Below, piece after piece: positions 35,113-47,100 of a stretch of 64,000 nucleotides of DNA. Source of the stretch: Maratus speciosus. Its lineage: Eukaryota; Arthropoda; Arachnida; Araneae; Salticidae. The stretch's first letter is position 1. Each line of letters begins with the position of its first letter. A program made the position numbers and the translations under genes. The stretch lies in the NCBI GenBank assembly GCA_963932465.1, contig OZ010793.1:253839333-253903332 (forward strand), written 5' to 3'. The notes under the pieces are model-generated. The model saw only the letters and a program-made list of their open reading frames with translations, ran no database searches and was not told the origin of the DNA.

Positions 35113-35329
35113 AGGCGGTCTGCTTGAATGCCTAAAATCATGATAGACCAACTAAGATTCGACTTACATCTTTCACAGAGTATAAATTTCCGTAATCGTG
35201 ATGTTGATCTGTGACAAAAGTCGATTGCTGTAAATAAATGACACGATTATGTTTAAAACTATCAAAGCGTAAGTTTTTGAAGTCGAGACCTAGTTCGATG
35301 GTTTTCAGTGTTTGAATTTCTACAGTTAG

Positions 35330-36110
35330 GCTCATGTCATGAAAATGTTTAAGCAGCTTTCGATTTATAGCAGCAATTTTAGGACTGAGTTTGTTCTAAT
35401 CTGTCAAAACATATTTTGCCGAATTTGGGACTTAACTAGGGAGTTTCCTTATGTTTAATTTAGTAAAGACAGCAAATTTCCTAATCATTAGCACCATCTT
35501 CGAGTTCATTTGTAATTGTGTTGATGATTAATGACCAATAGCATTGATGAGAATTACGATTAAGTAAGATCAATTGTAAAAATTGCTTAATCTTACTAAA
35601 ACAAAATTTTCCAAAATGGTTTTTATCATATTTGAATAAGGCTTATTTGATGACAATCATTGCAATTGTTTTCAATTTATTTATATCATAATTTTCAGTA
35701 CCGACTGTGCTTTACGCAGTCAAAATTAATTTTCTCGAATAATGGAGCTAGCCAAGATCATGTTATCGTGCTCGAATTAGTTCTAAAGTTTTTTGACAAT
35801 CGTTAGAGATTTTTTGATATATAACAGCATTTTCAATATTGAGTTTGTTTTAAACCTCACAAAACGAACTTTCCTAAATTCAGGTCTTAGTTGAATAATT
35901 TTCTCGTGATCGAATTAATATATTAAACACGTGACATGAAAATTGTTAAACGCTTTTCTACTTAAAATAAGCACCATTTCCAGTACTGAGTTTGTTTAAT
36001 CCTATCAAAAGTAATTTTCTTGAATTCAGGAATCAATTAGATCGTTTTCTCGTGCTCGATTTAGTATAGGTGGAAAGTTCCGTGAAAATTGTTCGCGTTG
36101 TTTTCCAGAT
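35330..36110. repeat. Diverged tandem repeat just upstream of exon C
   Basis: CGTGACATGAAAATTGTTAA or a close form, ACTGAGTTTGTTTAATCC, and TTTCTCGTGCTCGAATTAG recur several times. The last units have a period near 142 bp (about 35792, 35935 and 36078). The copies are strongly diverged. The array ends about 100 bp before the exon at 36209. Confidence 0.5.
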
Positions 36111-36208
36111 CATCTTGAAACCCAAAATTTATTGTTCATTTACTGTTATTGTATATAAAACAAACTTAGTTATTTTACATATGATACAAAATAAATTGTC
36201 TTTTACAG

Positions 36209-36292
36209 CCCAAGAAATAGCTTTCATCGAGACCGGTATGGTCATAAGCTGCCTAGGATTGATTAATAACAGCCATGCTGTTATTTGTACTG
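36209..36292 (+). CDS. WD40-repeat protein, internal exon C
   Basis: The acceptor is GTCTTTTACAG/CC and the donor TACTG/GTGAGT. The 84-bp exon enters with two bases that complete an Ala codon begun in exon B and leaves in phase 1. It encodes QEIAFIETGMVIS and LINNSHAVICT, the inner strands of a blade in which hydrophobic strands alternate with a turn. Its small size makes it weak alone. The fit of phase on both sides, strong splice sites and a following exon only 113 bp away support it. Confidence 0.85.
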
Positions 36293-36405
36293 GTGAGTAG
36301 GCATTAATTTTATTTATTAACTAAAAAAGGACATTTTTGTGATTTAACATTAAATTCCAATAATGTTAGAGCTATGTTTAAAATAAAAGCGCATTTTATT
36401 TGCAG

Positions 36406-36497
36406 ATGACGTCTACTTAAGCTTCTATTCACTCGAATCTGACTTATTGTCAGTATCCATTAATGCTCATGTTGGAGATCCTATTAAGATTTTGGAG
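36406..36497 (+). CDS. WD40-repeat protein, internal exon D
   Basis: The acceptor is TTATTTGCAG/ATGAC and the donor TTGGAG/GTAAGA. The 92-bp exon completes an Asp codon from exon C and ends in phase 0. It encodes DVYLSFYSLESDLLS, the last strand of a blade (the YSLE position corresponds to the usual WD), and VGDPIKILE, which leads into the next repeat. The 113-bp intron before it is the only short intron among the well-supported junctions. Confidence 0.88.
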
Positions 36498-36863
36498 GTA
36501 AGAATTACGTTATAGTACTTCTTCAGCCTTGGAGGTTTTTAAATTTTTTTTTTAAATCTTCGTGCAATTCGGGCTTTAGAAAATATCCTTTGTTTCCAAA
36601 TAAATTATATAAATAATTATATAAATAAAATTGGTAAATTTTTATGCTTGTTTAAGTTTAATTTAGAAATGTTTTATTTATATACAAGATGACCCGCTCA
36701 GCTTTGCCAGGATCGCTAACAAAACTTAAATTTGCACGATTTTATATCTCCAGAAATTTTTTCAAATAAACCTAGTTTTGGTGATCCCACTGTCTTTGAC
36801 AGCATTGAATTTTTCAAATCAACTTAGCTTTCGGGGCCCTAATGACTTAGGCATCATCTAGTG

Positions 36864-37704
36864 CAGGGATAGCGAACCTTTTTGAGTATACGTGCCAAAA
36901 ATCTCGAATTTTTTATTTACCAGCATTCTAATGTGCCAGAAACATTTTAACAGATAAAATCAAATAATTAATTTTTATGGAATTTTTACTTAAATATGGT
37001 TACACTTATGCTAAATTCGATTCCTAACTTATTTATTATGCTATATTTACTCAACAATATAGCCATGTCGCCTCGAATTTCGTATAAATAACCTATGAAG
37101 ATTTGCTTTTATTGTATACTTCCAATACATCAGATTATTTTTAGTTCTTCAGGTAGAAGCAGGTTCAATAGATAATTATGATATTTACTCTGACAATTAA
37201 AATTCAATTTTCAAAATTAAAACCCAAATATTATAAAACCTAAAATAACTTAAAACCCTAAACCTAAATAAAATAAAACCTAATCTAAAGTAGAAAGCGT
37301 CTCAGTTAGGTATATCAATATGCAAACTGTCTCTTAATATTCAATTTTCAAAAATAAAACCTTTGAAATTTGATAAAGAAGCAAAATGATTTGTAAAACT
37401 CTGTATTTTGAAAGGTTTATAGAGAAAATAACGCTACAGGACTCTTTCATTGAAATTTATATCTTAGATCATTCAAAAATAACGGATTATTTTAAAGTAA
37501 ATTATACACCTGTTACACAAAACTGTATTTTTTGTAAAAATAAAAAAAATAAAAAAAATAAAATAAAATAAAATAAATAATAGAATATAAAATAAAATGG
37601 ACTGCTCTCCATAAACTGAATATAATCTATAACTTTTTTCGCGTGCCAGAGAAGTTTTCTTACGTGCCAAGTTCGGCACGCGTGCCATAGGTTCGCCATC
37701 CCTG
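36864..37704. mobile_element. hAT-superfamily MITE (Buster-like target)
   Basis: The ends CAGGGATAGCGAACCTTTTT and, inverted, CAGGGATGGCGAACCTATGG are typical hAT termini. An 8-bp duplication, ATCTAGTG on the left (36856-36863) and GTCTAGTG on the right (37705-37712), differs at one base and has TA in the centre, as in the Buster group. The 841-bp element contains AAAATAAA-type simple repeats and no transposase. Open frames on the minus strand around 37473-37792 are by-products of that low complexity. It is inserted in another repeat related to that at 31.3 kb (CCTAGTTT, CCCACTG). Confidence 0.85.
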
Positions 37705-38251
37705 GTCTAGTGTGTTTCCAATATCTTGGGATACAACAGTGACCCTGCCAAGCGGAAAAAGTACAGCCGTAAGCATCCTTTTCTGGAAGCAACTCAGGGT
37801 GCTTTTGCCACCCCCATATCTTTGTGCTGGAGTTTCCTAGGAACTTGAAACTTCGTTTTTCAAAGAATACTCTTCAAACGGAGCCAAATGTTTAAATTTC
37901 CATGTTTCTATCTTTTCTATTTCAGAAAATACATGAACTTGTAGTTTCGCTTTTTTTACACTGCCTGACTGGCCGATCATCAAAAATATTAGGTGCATCC
38001 TGTAGCCCTAGAAACTTCAAATTTGGTAAGAAGGCAGTGTTTGGGATACAAAAAAGGGAAAAATTAAAAAAATCGAAAAAAAAAAAGTTATCTTCCGTAA
38101 TCGGAATTATTTCCAGTACTGCTGGTCATTGATTATCAACATAACAAAACGCAGCATTATCGGTTTGCCATCTATCCTAAATCAAGCACTAAATAACTGA
38201 GTCTTGAATGCAGTAAAATTTGTTTTAATTGACTAGAACAAATAAAGGCAT

Positions 38252-38507
38252 TACTTGATTATCCCGTCAACCAAAACACAATCAAACTATAAGATTAAAT
38301 GCCAATAATGGATTATCGTAAATGTCACATTCACTTGACATTAAACACCATGCAGGTGTTTATTACGTCATCAAATGAGTTTTAATTCGACTTTTTACTT
38401 GTATTTTTATTAAGGTTTTACTAATTTATTTGTTCTATCGTTTTGTAAAATAAAAATTATGTCAATTTGTATAATTTGGCGAAATTGGTCGACGGGATAA
38501 TTAAGTA
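38252..38507. mobile_element. TA-flanked MITE, family ATTATCCCGTC, copy 1
   Basis: TACTTGATTATCCCGTC on the left and TACTTAATTATCCCGTC inverted on the right enclose 256 bp, with TA as the outer dinucleotide on each side. A second copy in opposite orientation lies at 44961-45192; both contain AAATGTCACATTCACTTGAC or its complement and TTATGTCAATTTGTATAATT. Confidence 0.75.
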
Positions 38508-38930
38508 GTACCCAAATAAAATTAATTTATTTTACCAAATGTTGATTTGGTGAATTTAAACATTTTATAAACATACTGCAACTGTGCTAACATTTCTTGA
38601 TAGGTAACTGCTCTTATACTTTTGCTATATTTAAAATCCCTATTATATTATTATAAACATCGCTATAATTTGATACCATGGCAATACACCATGGCGCAAA
38701 TTTTGCAACAATTTTAAAAGCAAGCTAATTTTCCTGCCAAACTTACCCCATATTTTCAGACTAGTTCACTTTTGCTGCCAAACTACTGACATAGACAACA
38801 ATTGTTGAAGAATAATAAGTTTAGTTTTATAAAACATGGAGAGTGGCACTCGGGACATGACTAACATAATCGCATATGTAAAAAAAAAGGTTTATTTTTC
38901 AATTCCTACTATTAGTTCACACTCTCCCTA

Positions 38931-38969
38931 TATTTATTTATTTATTTATTTATTTATTTATATATATAT
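38931..38969. repeat. TATT microsatellite
   Basis: About seven TATT units grade into TATA. It is non-coding. Confidence 0.9.
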
Positions 38970-39194
38970 CTTGTTCAAATTTTCAATCGTAATAAAATAC
39001 TTATTATCCTATCAAGTTGAAATAAATTTTTTAAACTTATACTGGATGACAATTGATGTTAATACAGTTTTTTCAAATATTAATTCATTAATTAAATTTT
39101 AATTAATTTTAGTTTTACATGGGGCACAAATTGGAGGCCATTGGTTATTGGAGCATTTAAAGCATCTTCATATCTATAAGGGGGGGTTGCCATA

Positions 39195-39350
39195 GGGGTG
39201 ACACTGTTCTGGCGCCAAATACCGTAAAGTTTGTCGATAACTTGGCGATAAATCGCCAAATTTGACGACCAAAATGAGTCGCCAAAAGTGACGCCAACTT
39301 GACGATATCTCTAATATTTCGCCAAATTCCCATAGACTTCCATCGTAAAC
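39195..39350. repeat. GGCGCCA-containing repeat
   Basis: The run GTTGCCATAGGGGTGACA, then CTGGCGCCAAATACC, is followed by several CGCCAAA/TTGGCGA motifs. Related GGCGCCA-bearing segments with a GGTAA(C/G)CC-type end occur near 44530-44576, 45755 and 46120-46165. It is probably a terminal part of a DNA-element family; boundaries are not resolved. Confidence 0.45.
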
Positions 39351-39739
39351 CTACTTATAGAAAATCAACAAATTGAGATATTTTAATACAACAAAAGCTA
39401 GTATTAGCTTAAGGGATTATAGTAAATTTTTCTTTGATGACCTAAGTAGGAATTGACTTTAAAAACAAAATTTTTATGTTACTTGTTTTAAATGACAATA
39501 CAAACTCCCTAGGATGTACAGTTTTTTATATGTTTTTTGGTTATTGGTACTCGAATTAACGGTTTTGAATTCAAAATCAAAATTCTACATCCCCCTCTTC
39601 CCCAGAAAATTTCACAATATATTTAAAAGAAATAATTATTTTTACATTTAAACATCATCACTTTTGCATCATTATGACATCATTTTCACTAATTTTTCAC
39701 TTTCGACCGTGTTAAGACTACGAGAGGTAGATATAAATA

Positions 39740-39914
39740 TACAGTGAACAACCGTTAGTGCGGATTTCCAAAGGAAGTCATTTTTCATCTGCACTAACAG
39801 AAATCTGCAATAAACGATGCCTTTAACATTAATTAAAATATTATGGGTAAATGAAACTGTCCGCATTAACCAGGGATACGTCTTAAGTGGAGACGCATTA
39901 ACGAGAGTCCGCTA
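39740..39914. mobile_element. Pogo/Tigger-like MITE
   Basis: The left end TACAGTGAACAACCGTTAGT, then GCGGATTTCC, and the right end, inverted, TATAGCGGACTCTCGTTAAT, then GCGTCTCC, are similar terminal repeats with TA at both borders. A second inner TTAATGCGGACAG block is present. Ends with CGTTARTGCGGA are common in Tigger/pogo-type elements. There is no transposase frame. Confidence 0.65.
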
Positions 39915-40430
39915 TATTCTCCATAACTTATTGATGTTTTGCGGATAGTATCTATCACTTGTCTGCATTTGTTGGAAAAGAATAAATATTAAAAAAATAT
40001 ATATACCAATCGAGGCTCGGTCTACCGGGTGCTGAAAAAATTTTAAATAAAACAAAATTATAACCATTTACTTAATTCAAAAGTATGAAGGTTTGAAAGT
40101 TCATTGTAAATTTTTTTACCTACTCGTTTCTAAAAATAACTTGATTGTAAGTGCTATATATCGAGAAGTGAAATAACTGAGTTTCAAATTTTGGCGATAC
40201 AGTTTTTTATTGTGTGAAGCACACTTGTATAAAACCAAAAACTTTCTGCGCACACAAATATTAGGTCAAAAAATTTAATTTAGTGTTTAATAAAATTACG
40301 AGTTATATTATTTTGAATTAAAAACAGTATTTTTAAATAATTACCATTTAAGTTAAAAATTAATATTAATTAAAGAATAATTATTTTGGCTAAAAGAAAT
40401 AATAAAACTAAAACTCCATGATAGGAAGGC

Positions 40431-41776
40431 AGGGGTGATTCTGAGTAAAAAAAAATTTCTGAAATTCAAAGCAAATTTTTTGAAAGGTTACAGCAGAGAG
40501 AGGAAATTCCCTCCCAGCGCTGAGTGCTTTTGTTGCCTATCGAGTTAATTGTTTTCGGGTCGGATGGATTTCCGGCAGAGTTTAGATTCCTTCAAGTTGG
40601 GTTCGGGTTAAACCGATTTTTCAAAAGTTAGTTCAGTATATTATTTCATATTAAAAACTATAACTATAATAATGAACATAGATGTTTGTATGTGTGCTGT
40701 TTTCCAAAGAGACCACTGTGTCTTTTCCGCGACCCTTTAATGAAATTCGTGCTTTTACCTTGATCCTTTAACGAAATTCGTACTTTTTTCGCTATCCTTT
40801 GATGAAATTCGTGGTTTCTTCCGCGACCCTTTGACGAAATTTGTGTTTCTTCCTCGATCCTTTGACAAAATTTGCGTTTCATCCGCGATCCTTTGACGAA
40901 ATTTGCGTTTCTCTCGCGATCCTTTGAGGAAATTAGTGTTTTCCTCTGCCTTTTAACGAAATTCGCCTTTTTTCCGCCATTATTTACAAAATTCTAATTA
41001 GTTCGCAATTCTTTGACGAAATTTGCGTTTCATTCGCGATCCTTTGACGAAATTTTCGTATCTCCCGCGATCCTTTGACGAAATTTGCGTATCTTCCGCT
41101 ACCGTTTGAGGAAATGTGTTTTTTCCTCTGCCTTTTGACGAAATTCGCATTTTTTCTCGATTATTTAACGAAATTTGCATTTTTCGCGATCATTTGACGG
41201 AATCCCAGTTAGTTCGCGATTCTTTGACCGATTGTGTATTTTTTTGCAGTCCTTTGTGAAAATTCGTTGTTTTCCAGCTACCTTTTGACGAAACTCGCAT
41301 TTTTTCGCGGTCCTTTGTCGAAATTTGAAGGGTTTTTTTGCAGCACTTTGAAGAAATTCGCGTTTATTCCGGCATTCTTTGACGATATTCGAGTCTCCTC
41401 TCGATGCTTTGACGAAATTCGCGTTTTTCCCGCGATCATTTCACGAAATTTGCGTTTTTCTCGCAGTCCTTTGTCGAAATTTGCTTTTTTGGCAATTTTA
41501 TGAAATTAAGAGTTTTTTTCACGACCCCTTAATGAAATTTACATTTTTTGTGCGGTATTTGATGAAATTTGCGTTTTTTCCGCGATCCTTTATTGAAATT
41601 CGTGTTTTTTCCGTGAAAATTTGACGAAATTCGATATTTTTTCTTTTCTACGAACTATTGACGAAATGGATTTTTTATGGCGACCATTTGTCAAAATCGA
41701 CGGGTTTTTCCTGTCCGAATTTTAGGACTGTTGAATTTTTTAAATTTTCGGAAAATGTGGTGCAGAATCACCACTG
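40431..41776. mobile_element. TIR element with a 1-kb minisatellite core
   Basis: The ends CAGGGGTGATTCTGAG and, inverted, CAGTGGTGATTCTGC form terminal repeats of about 14 bp with hAT-like CAG starts. The 8-bp flanks (TAGGAAGG and CTTTTAAT) do not match, so the target duplication is lost or the borders are composite. Nearly all of the interior is the 31-bp array described separately. Confidence 0.5.
40715..41690. repeat. Minisatellite with ~31-bp unit
   Basis: The unit is close to CGCGATCCTTTGACGAAAT followed by TYGCGTTTTTCC. About 30 diverged copies occur. Because 31 is not a multiple of three, consecutive units are read in different frames; long open frames exist on both strands (minus strand 40664-40882 with FIKGSRKR-like peptides, plus strand 41234-41624 with FDEIRVF-like peptides). 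These are considered side effects of the repeat, not genes. Confidence 0.85.
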
Positions 41777-43200
41777 CTTTTAATTGTGCGCGAACAGTAA
41801 ATAAATCGTACATAAGATTGGGGAATATTTTTAATTTTTTGATATTTAAAAAAAAAAAAGTTACAAGAAAGAAACATTCCTTTTCTAAAAAAATTTCCGT
41901 AAAGATCCTAATTTTGTTGAAAATTTTCCACGCACGGCATGCACGCGTTCGTCTATATTATACAACTCTGTGTAAATTTTGAATTCTAGATGTCGGTGTG
42001 CATCTGCAAAATTGCTAAAAAGATGCGGTGGCGGAGGGAAACGTGAAATCGTATGGCATTCTACTGAAAGACATTGTTGATCGAAGAAAGTTTGAAAGGA
42101 AAGAACTAAAATGTTATATTTTGATCACAGCGAAGAATGTCCTGATCGATTTGTTCCTACATCTAGAGATAATTTGTGTGTGTTTCATTCTACATCTTCC
42201 TTTCTGTGCTCGGTAACACAGTCTCGTCTTATGATATCAGAGGTGCTACAGTTGAGTATGTGTTTGCACACTGGGATTAATAGCAATCATATACTTGTGA
42301 TGAGCATGGAAATGTTTCCCCTAACACTGAACTGTAATTGAAGCTTATGCTGAATACTACTACTACTTATGTGTCAGTCTCGGAGCTCATGGTAGCCGCC
42401 AAACTGTATCCGTATACATTCTAGGTCTATCAAAATGGCCTTCAGGGGATCATTTGATGATAATTCTCAAAATTTAGTGAAACGTTTACTTTTTTCTGGT
42501 AGTTTCTTAGGAGGTCACTATTGGCGTTCTATTTCCTCTTCTAAACACTTCACAAGAATCTATTATTTTTCCAAATGAATACCTATCACAGAGAAAAATC
42601 AGCTGCAAAAATAAAGTTGGAAGACCTATTGAAGTCGAAAGGAAAGGTCTAAAAGTTCCAAGAAATCACGTTCTCAACAGCTCCAAGAATCTAAAGCTCT
42701 CTATCGTCAAAACCATCTTCGAAAACAAAAACACACATTAAAAAGTCACAGCGATTCACACCCTGAAATGGAAAGCAGTAGCACGCTACAGTTCCTTGCA
42801 TCCTGAATCACATCAGTAAGTAGTCGTACGCTGTACTGTTTCTCACCCTGACAGGCATGTCAGAGCTCTCCGATGAAAAAGGTCTAGATATAAGCTACAG
42901 TTAAAAATAAACACTTTAGAAAACATATTACGAGAGCTGTAACTAAAAAAGTAGGAGATAGACTAGAAGCAAACAAAGCTATAAAATGGACTCTGCACAA
43001 TAGAAATTATCTTTGGAGGACTTTGATAGAACAGCTCATAAATTGAAACAAAAACTAATATAGTTAATTATAATGAATTCATTTCAAACAGTAGCACACA
43101 TGACATATTCGAAGCATTTCTAGGAAAAGCAGAACATCGAAGTAATCATCGAAGTAACTTTACATGACTTTGTAAGCCCGGTTGCAAAAAGTCACTTCTG
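41777..43200. other. Unassigned DNA with a possible decayed coding remnant
   Basis: At about 42636-42800 one frame is open for 50-55 codons (with SKSRSQQLQESKALYRQNHL and KSHSDSHPEMESSS) and reads like ordinary protein. Beyond it, KINTLENILREL-like sequence continues with stops (near 42905-42950). This may be a dead retrocopy or a transposase pseudogene. No family was recognised. Frames around 42028-42341 are short and unsupported. Confidence 0.3.
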
Positions 43201-43765
43201 GTCGAGCATGATGTCTGGAGTTTTCTGCGAGGTTTTTCCTATGTAACGTGAATACGAGCCAGAGGCCTCTTTTACAAAGACACCTAACCTGTGCATCCCT
43301 TCTTTAGGCTTCTATCCCTTCCATTTATGTTCAGCCTTGATCAAATAATCCCATCCCAACTCAAACAGTAAAGTGTTGACGTAATAACTTCCTTGTGCTC
43401 CGTAATTGCCAAGTCACAAAATAATTACCTAAAGGTGTAGAGTGTAGGAGTAATTTGTGAATTAAAATGTCAGAGTTAATAAGAGAACTAAACTTCACTG
43501 TACACATGATCTCAGAACTTTTTACGGTCAGAGTCACAAGACTTGGCTTATTTTTTACATGAGAGGTTTTTGATGGGATACTTTTTACCGAATGGACCTT
43601 TAACCTGGATCTCCTGCGGCCTAAGGCAGCATATACCAGGAGTACTCCGTACGCATTGGAGGCAATCAAAAACCAAATGGAATTAGTCCTGACTTCTAGT
43701 AGACCCATGCTTGAGAAAAAATTGTCGTCAATGTTAAAAAATGGTATCCTTATCAAATGATCACC

Positions 43766-43900
43766 TTAGTACTTTTTAGATTCACTGTGAGCGACGTTGA
43801 CAGCCTTGCAGCGGTCTGGCATGGAAGAAATCAACTTCTGGATGTAATGGCATCCGATGGAAAATTTATTATTATCTACTACATTTGTTGTTAAATACTG
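43766..43900 (-). pseudogene. Tc1-like transposase, C-terminal remnant
   Basis: On the minus strand the frame reads HYIQKLISSMPDRCKAVNVA and then HSESKKY followed by TAA (complement at 43766-43768). This is the characteristic end of Tc1-family transposases (a short helix, SMPxRxxAV, and a final KKY or TKY). The catalytic domain is missing upstream, so only the last 35-45 codons remain. A non-coding repeat related to that at 31.4 kb follows downstream (43560-43755). Confidence 0.7.
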
Positions 43901-44055
43901 TGTTCCACGTTTTGATAAAATAGTGCATTTTAGGTAGCTTTCATTACATAAAGCTACCTATTGCAGCCGTTCGGAGGAAAGCGATTTAAAAAATTTTTGG
44001 TATATTTTCATCGATCATGACCCCCAGACCCCGAAACCACCCTCCGTTTAAAAGT

Positions 44056-44089
<34 letters not shown>

Positions 44090-44111
44090 ACGTTTATATA
44101 ATATCCATATA

Positions 44112-47100
44112 TCTATCCTATATATATAAAATCCTAATGAAAAGAATTTATGAAACGATTCTTTGAAACGACTGATTCAGTTTCACGGCTATTTCTCCTA
44201 AAATATGGAATACTTTGCGATGAAATTAACACCAAAAATCCGTATTGATCTGCAGATCTCAAAACTGGTATTAGAATTTTTAAATTCGAATTAGTTTTCG
44301 AAATATAATTTTTTTTCTAATTTTAAGTACATTTTTCTAATGATGGCAACTCAAATTTTAATCAGAACAGATTTTTTTTTTTCTTCAGATTTCAGAAAAG
44401 GTTATTTTAAATTAATTTGGCGACCAGTTTGGCCTCCCTTAAATATATGCTAAGAAATGTATCGTGCTACTTTTATTTATAATTCAATTTACTTGAACAA
44501 TCTTTCGCCAAATCGAAAGATTCTTATTGGCGCCAAAATGGCGTTATTTTGATTGACATGGTAACCCTGCTATTGTTGTTTATTTAATAATAAATGTTTA
44601 TTTAGTTTTATTTCTTTTTTTAAATTATATAAATTATTTTGTTCTATAGTTATTAATTATTTTTTTTTGTTGTTGTTATTTCCTTTTGAAAATAATAGAA
44701 AATAATTAAAAAATACGGTACTACTTACGTAAATAAGTGCGAGTAGTAAATCAAAATTACGTCCATTACTAATCATATCATAATATTAAAATAATTATTT
44801 GCTTAAAAGACGTTATAAAAACACATTAAAATTAAATTAAAAATCTATATTTTTTAAATATAGATAAAATATATTTGTAATATTGATTTTTAATTTACTT
44901 TTAATGTGTTTTTATAACGTCTTTTAAACAAATAAATATTTTAATATTATGATACGGTACTACTTAGTTATTCCGTCGACGAATTTCTCAAAATTATACA
45001 AATTGACATAATTTTTATTTTAAGTAACAAAAATAAATATACAAATAAAACGTCGAAAAAAAAAATCATTTGATGACGTAAACATGTGTAACTTACTTAA
45101 AGTCAAGTGAATGTGACATTTACGATCAACCATTATTGACATTTAATCTTATAGTTTGGCGATAGATTTTTGGTGGACGGGATAACTAAGTAATATACAA
45201 AATGCATATGTAAGTGGTATTCGAAAACGAAGTTTTCGCCAAATTTTCGTAAAAAAGAAAAAAAAAATCATGCCAAGCCTGCGGTGCGTATGTGACATAT
45301 CGCCAACTGTTAAATAATGCGGGAAGAGTTCCATATTGTGTGCTGGTTTTTTTTGGGGGGGGGGAGCTTTTTTTGGCATTAAACGAATCGGTGTGGTTGC
45401 GATCTTCAGCCTTTGGGGTTGCTTTTTTCTGGAATGGACTTTATTCATATGTTTTTTTTTTTTTGCATTTAGCCTATATTTTTCGAAAAAATACATAACT
45501 TTTGTTTTAATTTGACATGTATAATAAATATAATAAATACATAAAATATAAGTACATAATATTTATTTATAGGTGTATATATACTATGTATGTATAAGGT
45601 ATATCTCTATACGTAATATATATAAAACAGACATCGTACTTTTTTAACATGTGACATATATAACATTTATTAAATATATATATATATGTTTACAAATATT
45701 TAAAGACCATGTTTTTCCGACATCCTGAAAAATTTTATAAGACGCTAAAATGGCTTTTTGGCGCCATTTTGGATTCATTCGCCAATCGCGCCAACCAGTA
45801 CACAATATGGAATTCTTCCCAATAATGCAACAAACCATGACATTTAATTTCAACTTCAAATCAATGTTTTAATTTACCACTCGAAAAAAAAAAAAATGCT
45901 AACTGGCGAGTTGAAAAAGAGCTATTGGCGAGATTTGCACCCGGCTAGCGTAACAGTACCAAGAATTCTTTGCGACCATGACAACTTTTATATAGTTTTA
46001 TTCGAAAAAAAATTTGATTTTTTAATCAAAATGGAAAATTTTTGGCAAAGATGTTATATACGGACCCATATTGGCGCGATTTTTTTCTGACGCCAATGTA
46101 ATATACGCAACGGGTACTTAACTGGCGCCAAAGTATTGTTGTTTTGCTTGATATGGTAAGCCGGATGTTGTTGTTTATGCTGTTGATGCGTTCCCCAAAT
46201 TGGCGTCGGAAAAAAAAATCGCGCCAATATCATATATGACATCTGTGCCAAAGTTTCATATGAAAGGCGAAGGGATCAGACCGTATTTGTTTATTACAGT
46301 TGATGACTTGAACTATTATAATATAGATGAAGTGATAGCGATAAAATAATATTTGGCCACTTATCACCTGTGCATGGCTAACTTTGAAGTACCAAAATGG
46401 CACCTGGATTATAAAAAAACCGAAGTGGCCCGCCCGAAACTGTTGATGATAGTCACATGACTTAGGCTATTGTTATAGAGATTGTTTTAAAATACCGGGA
46501 CACAAAGACTCTGTATATATAATTAATTTTATTTTAGCTACTTTTCAAATGTTTAACTGATCCTCTTTAATCGGAAACGACAATAACCATTGGATGTCTT
46601 AAGGGGTCTCATGAAAAAAAAGACCATTTTCAACATTTAATATCGTAAAATGTATTTGATTTTAAGACACAATTTTAATTGGAATAAAATATATAAGTAT
46701 GTTCTTTCATTTAATGTATTTAAAAAAGATGCTTATAAGATGCAGAATTAGCACTTACAGGGGGCTCCAAACTGTTAAACATTTGACGAGTAAAAAATTG
46801 GCGTAACAGTTTACGTGCACGATTACAAAATAAGTATTGCAACTAGAATGAAAATTTTGGTGCCTACTTATACTTCAGATTATAATAATTACCCTGAACC
46901 TAAATAAAATTGTATTTAAAGCTTTTTTATATTTTTAATACAAAGTTGTTAGGTTCAGTTTATATTGACTAACATGAAACATATGTTTTGAAAATTTGAT
47001 GAAAAAATATTCCTAAGTTTTTGAGATATCGTGCGCGTTATGCCCAAAAACGTCATTTGGAGAAAAATGGCTTCAAAGTTTCCGAAACGACGCTTCAGCT

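Noticed and set aside
37473..37792. Overlapping minus-strand frames with F-rich segments
   Set aside because: They arise from AAAATAAA simple repeats in a hAT MITE and its edge.
41234..41624. FDEIRVF-repeat protein gene
   Set aside because: The 31-bp unit changes frame in each copy, and equivalent frames exist on the opposite strand.
40715..41690. CRISPR-like regular repeats of ~31 bp
   Set aside because: Units are contiguous and diverged, with no unique spacers, in a eukaryotic setting; it is a minisatellite.
43361..43756. 131-codon minus-strand frame as a gene
   Set aside because: It overlaps a dispersed repeat related to 31.4 kb and runs downstream of the Tc1 remnant's stop codon; no domain is recognisable.
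45149..45496. 115-codon minus-strand frame as a gene
   Set aside because: Low-complexity K/P-rich translation of A-, T- and G-rich tracts inside a Helitron.
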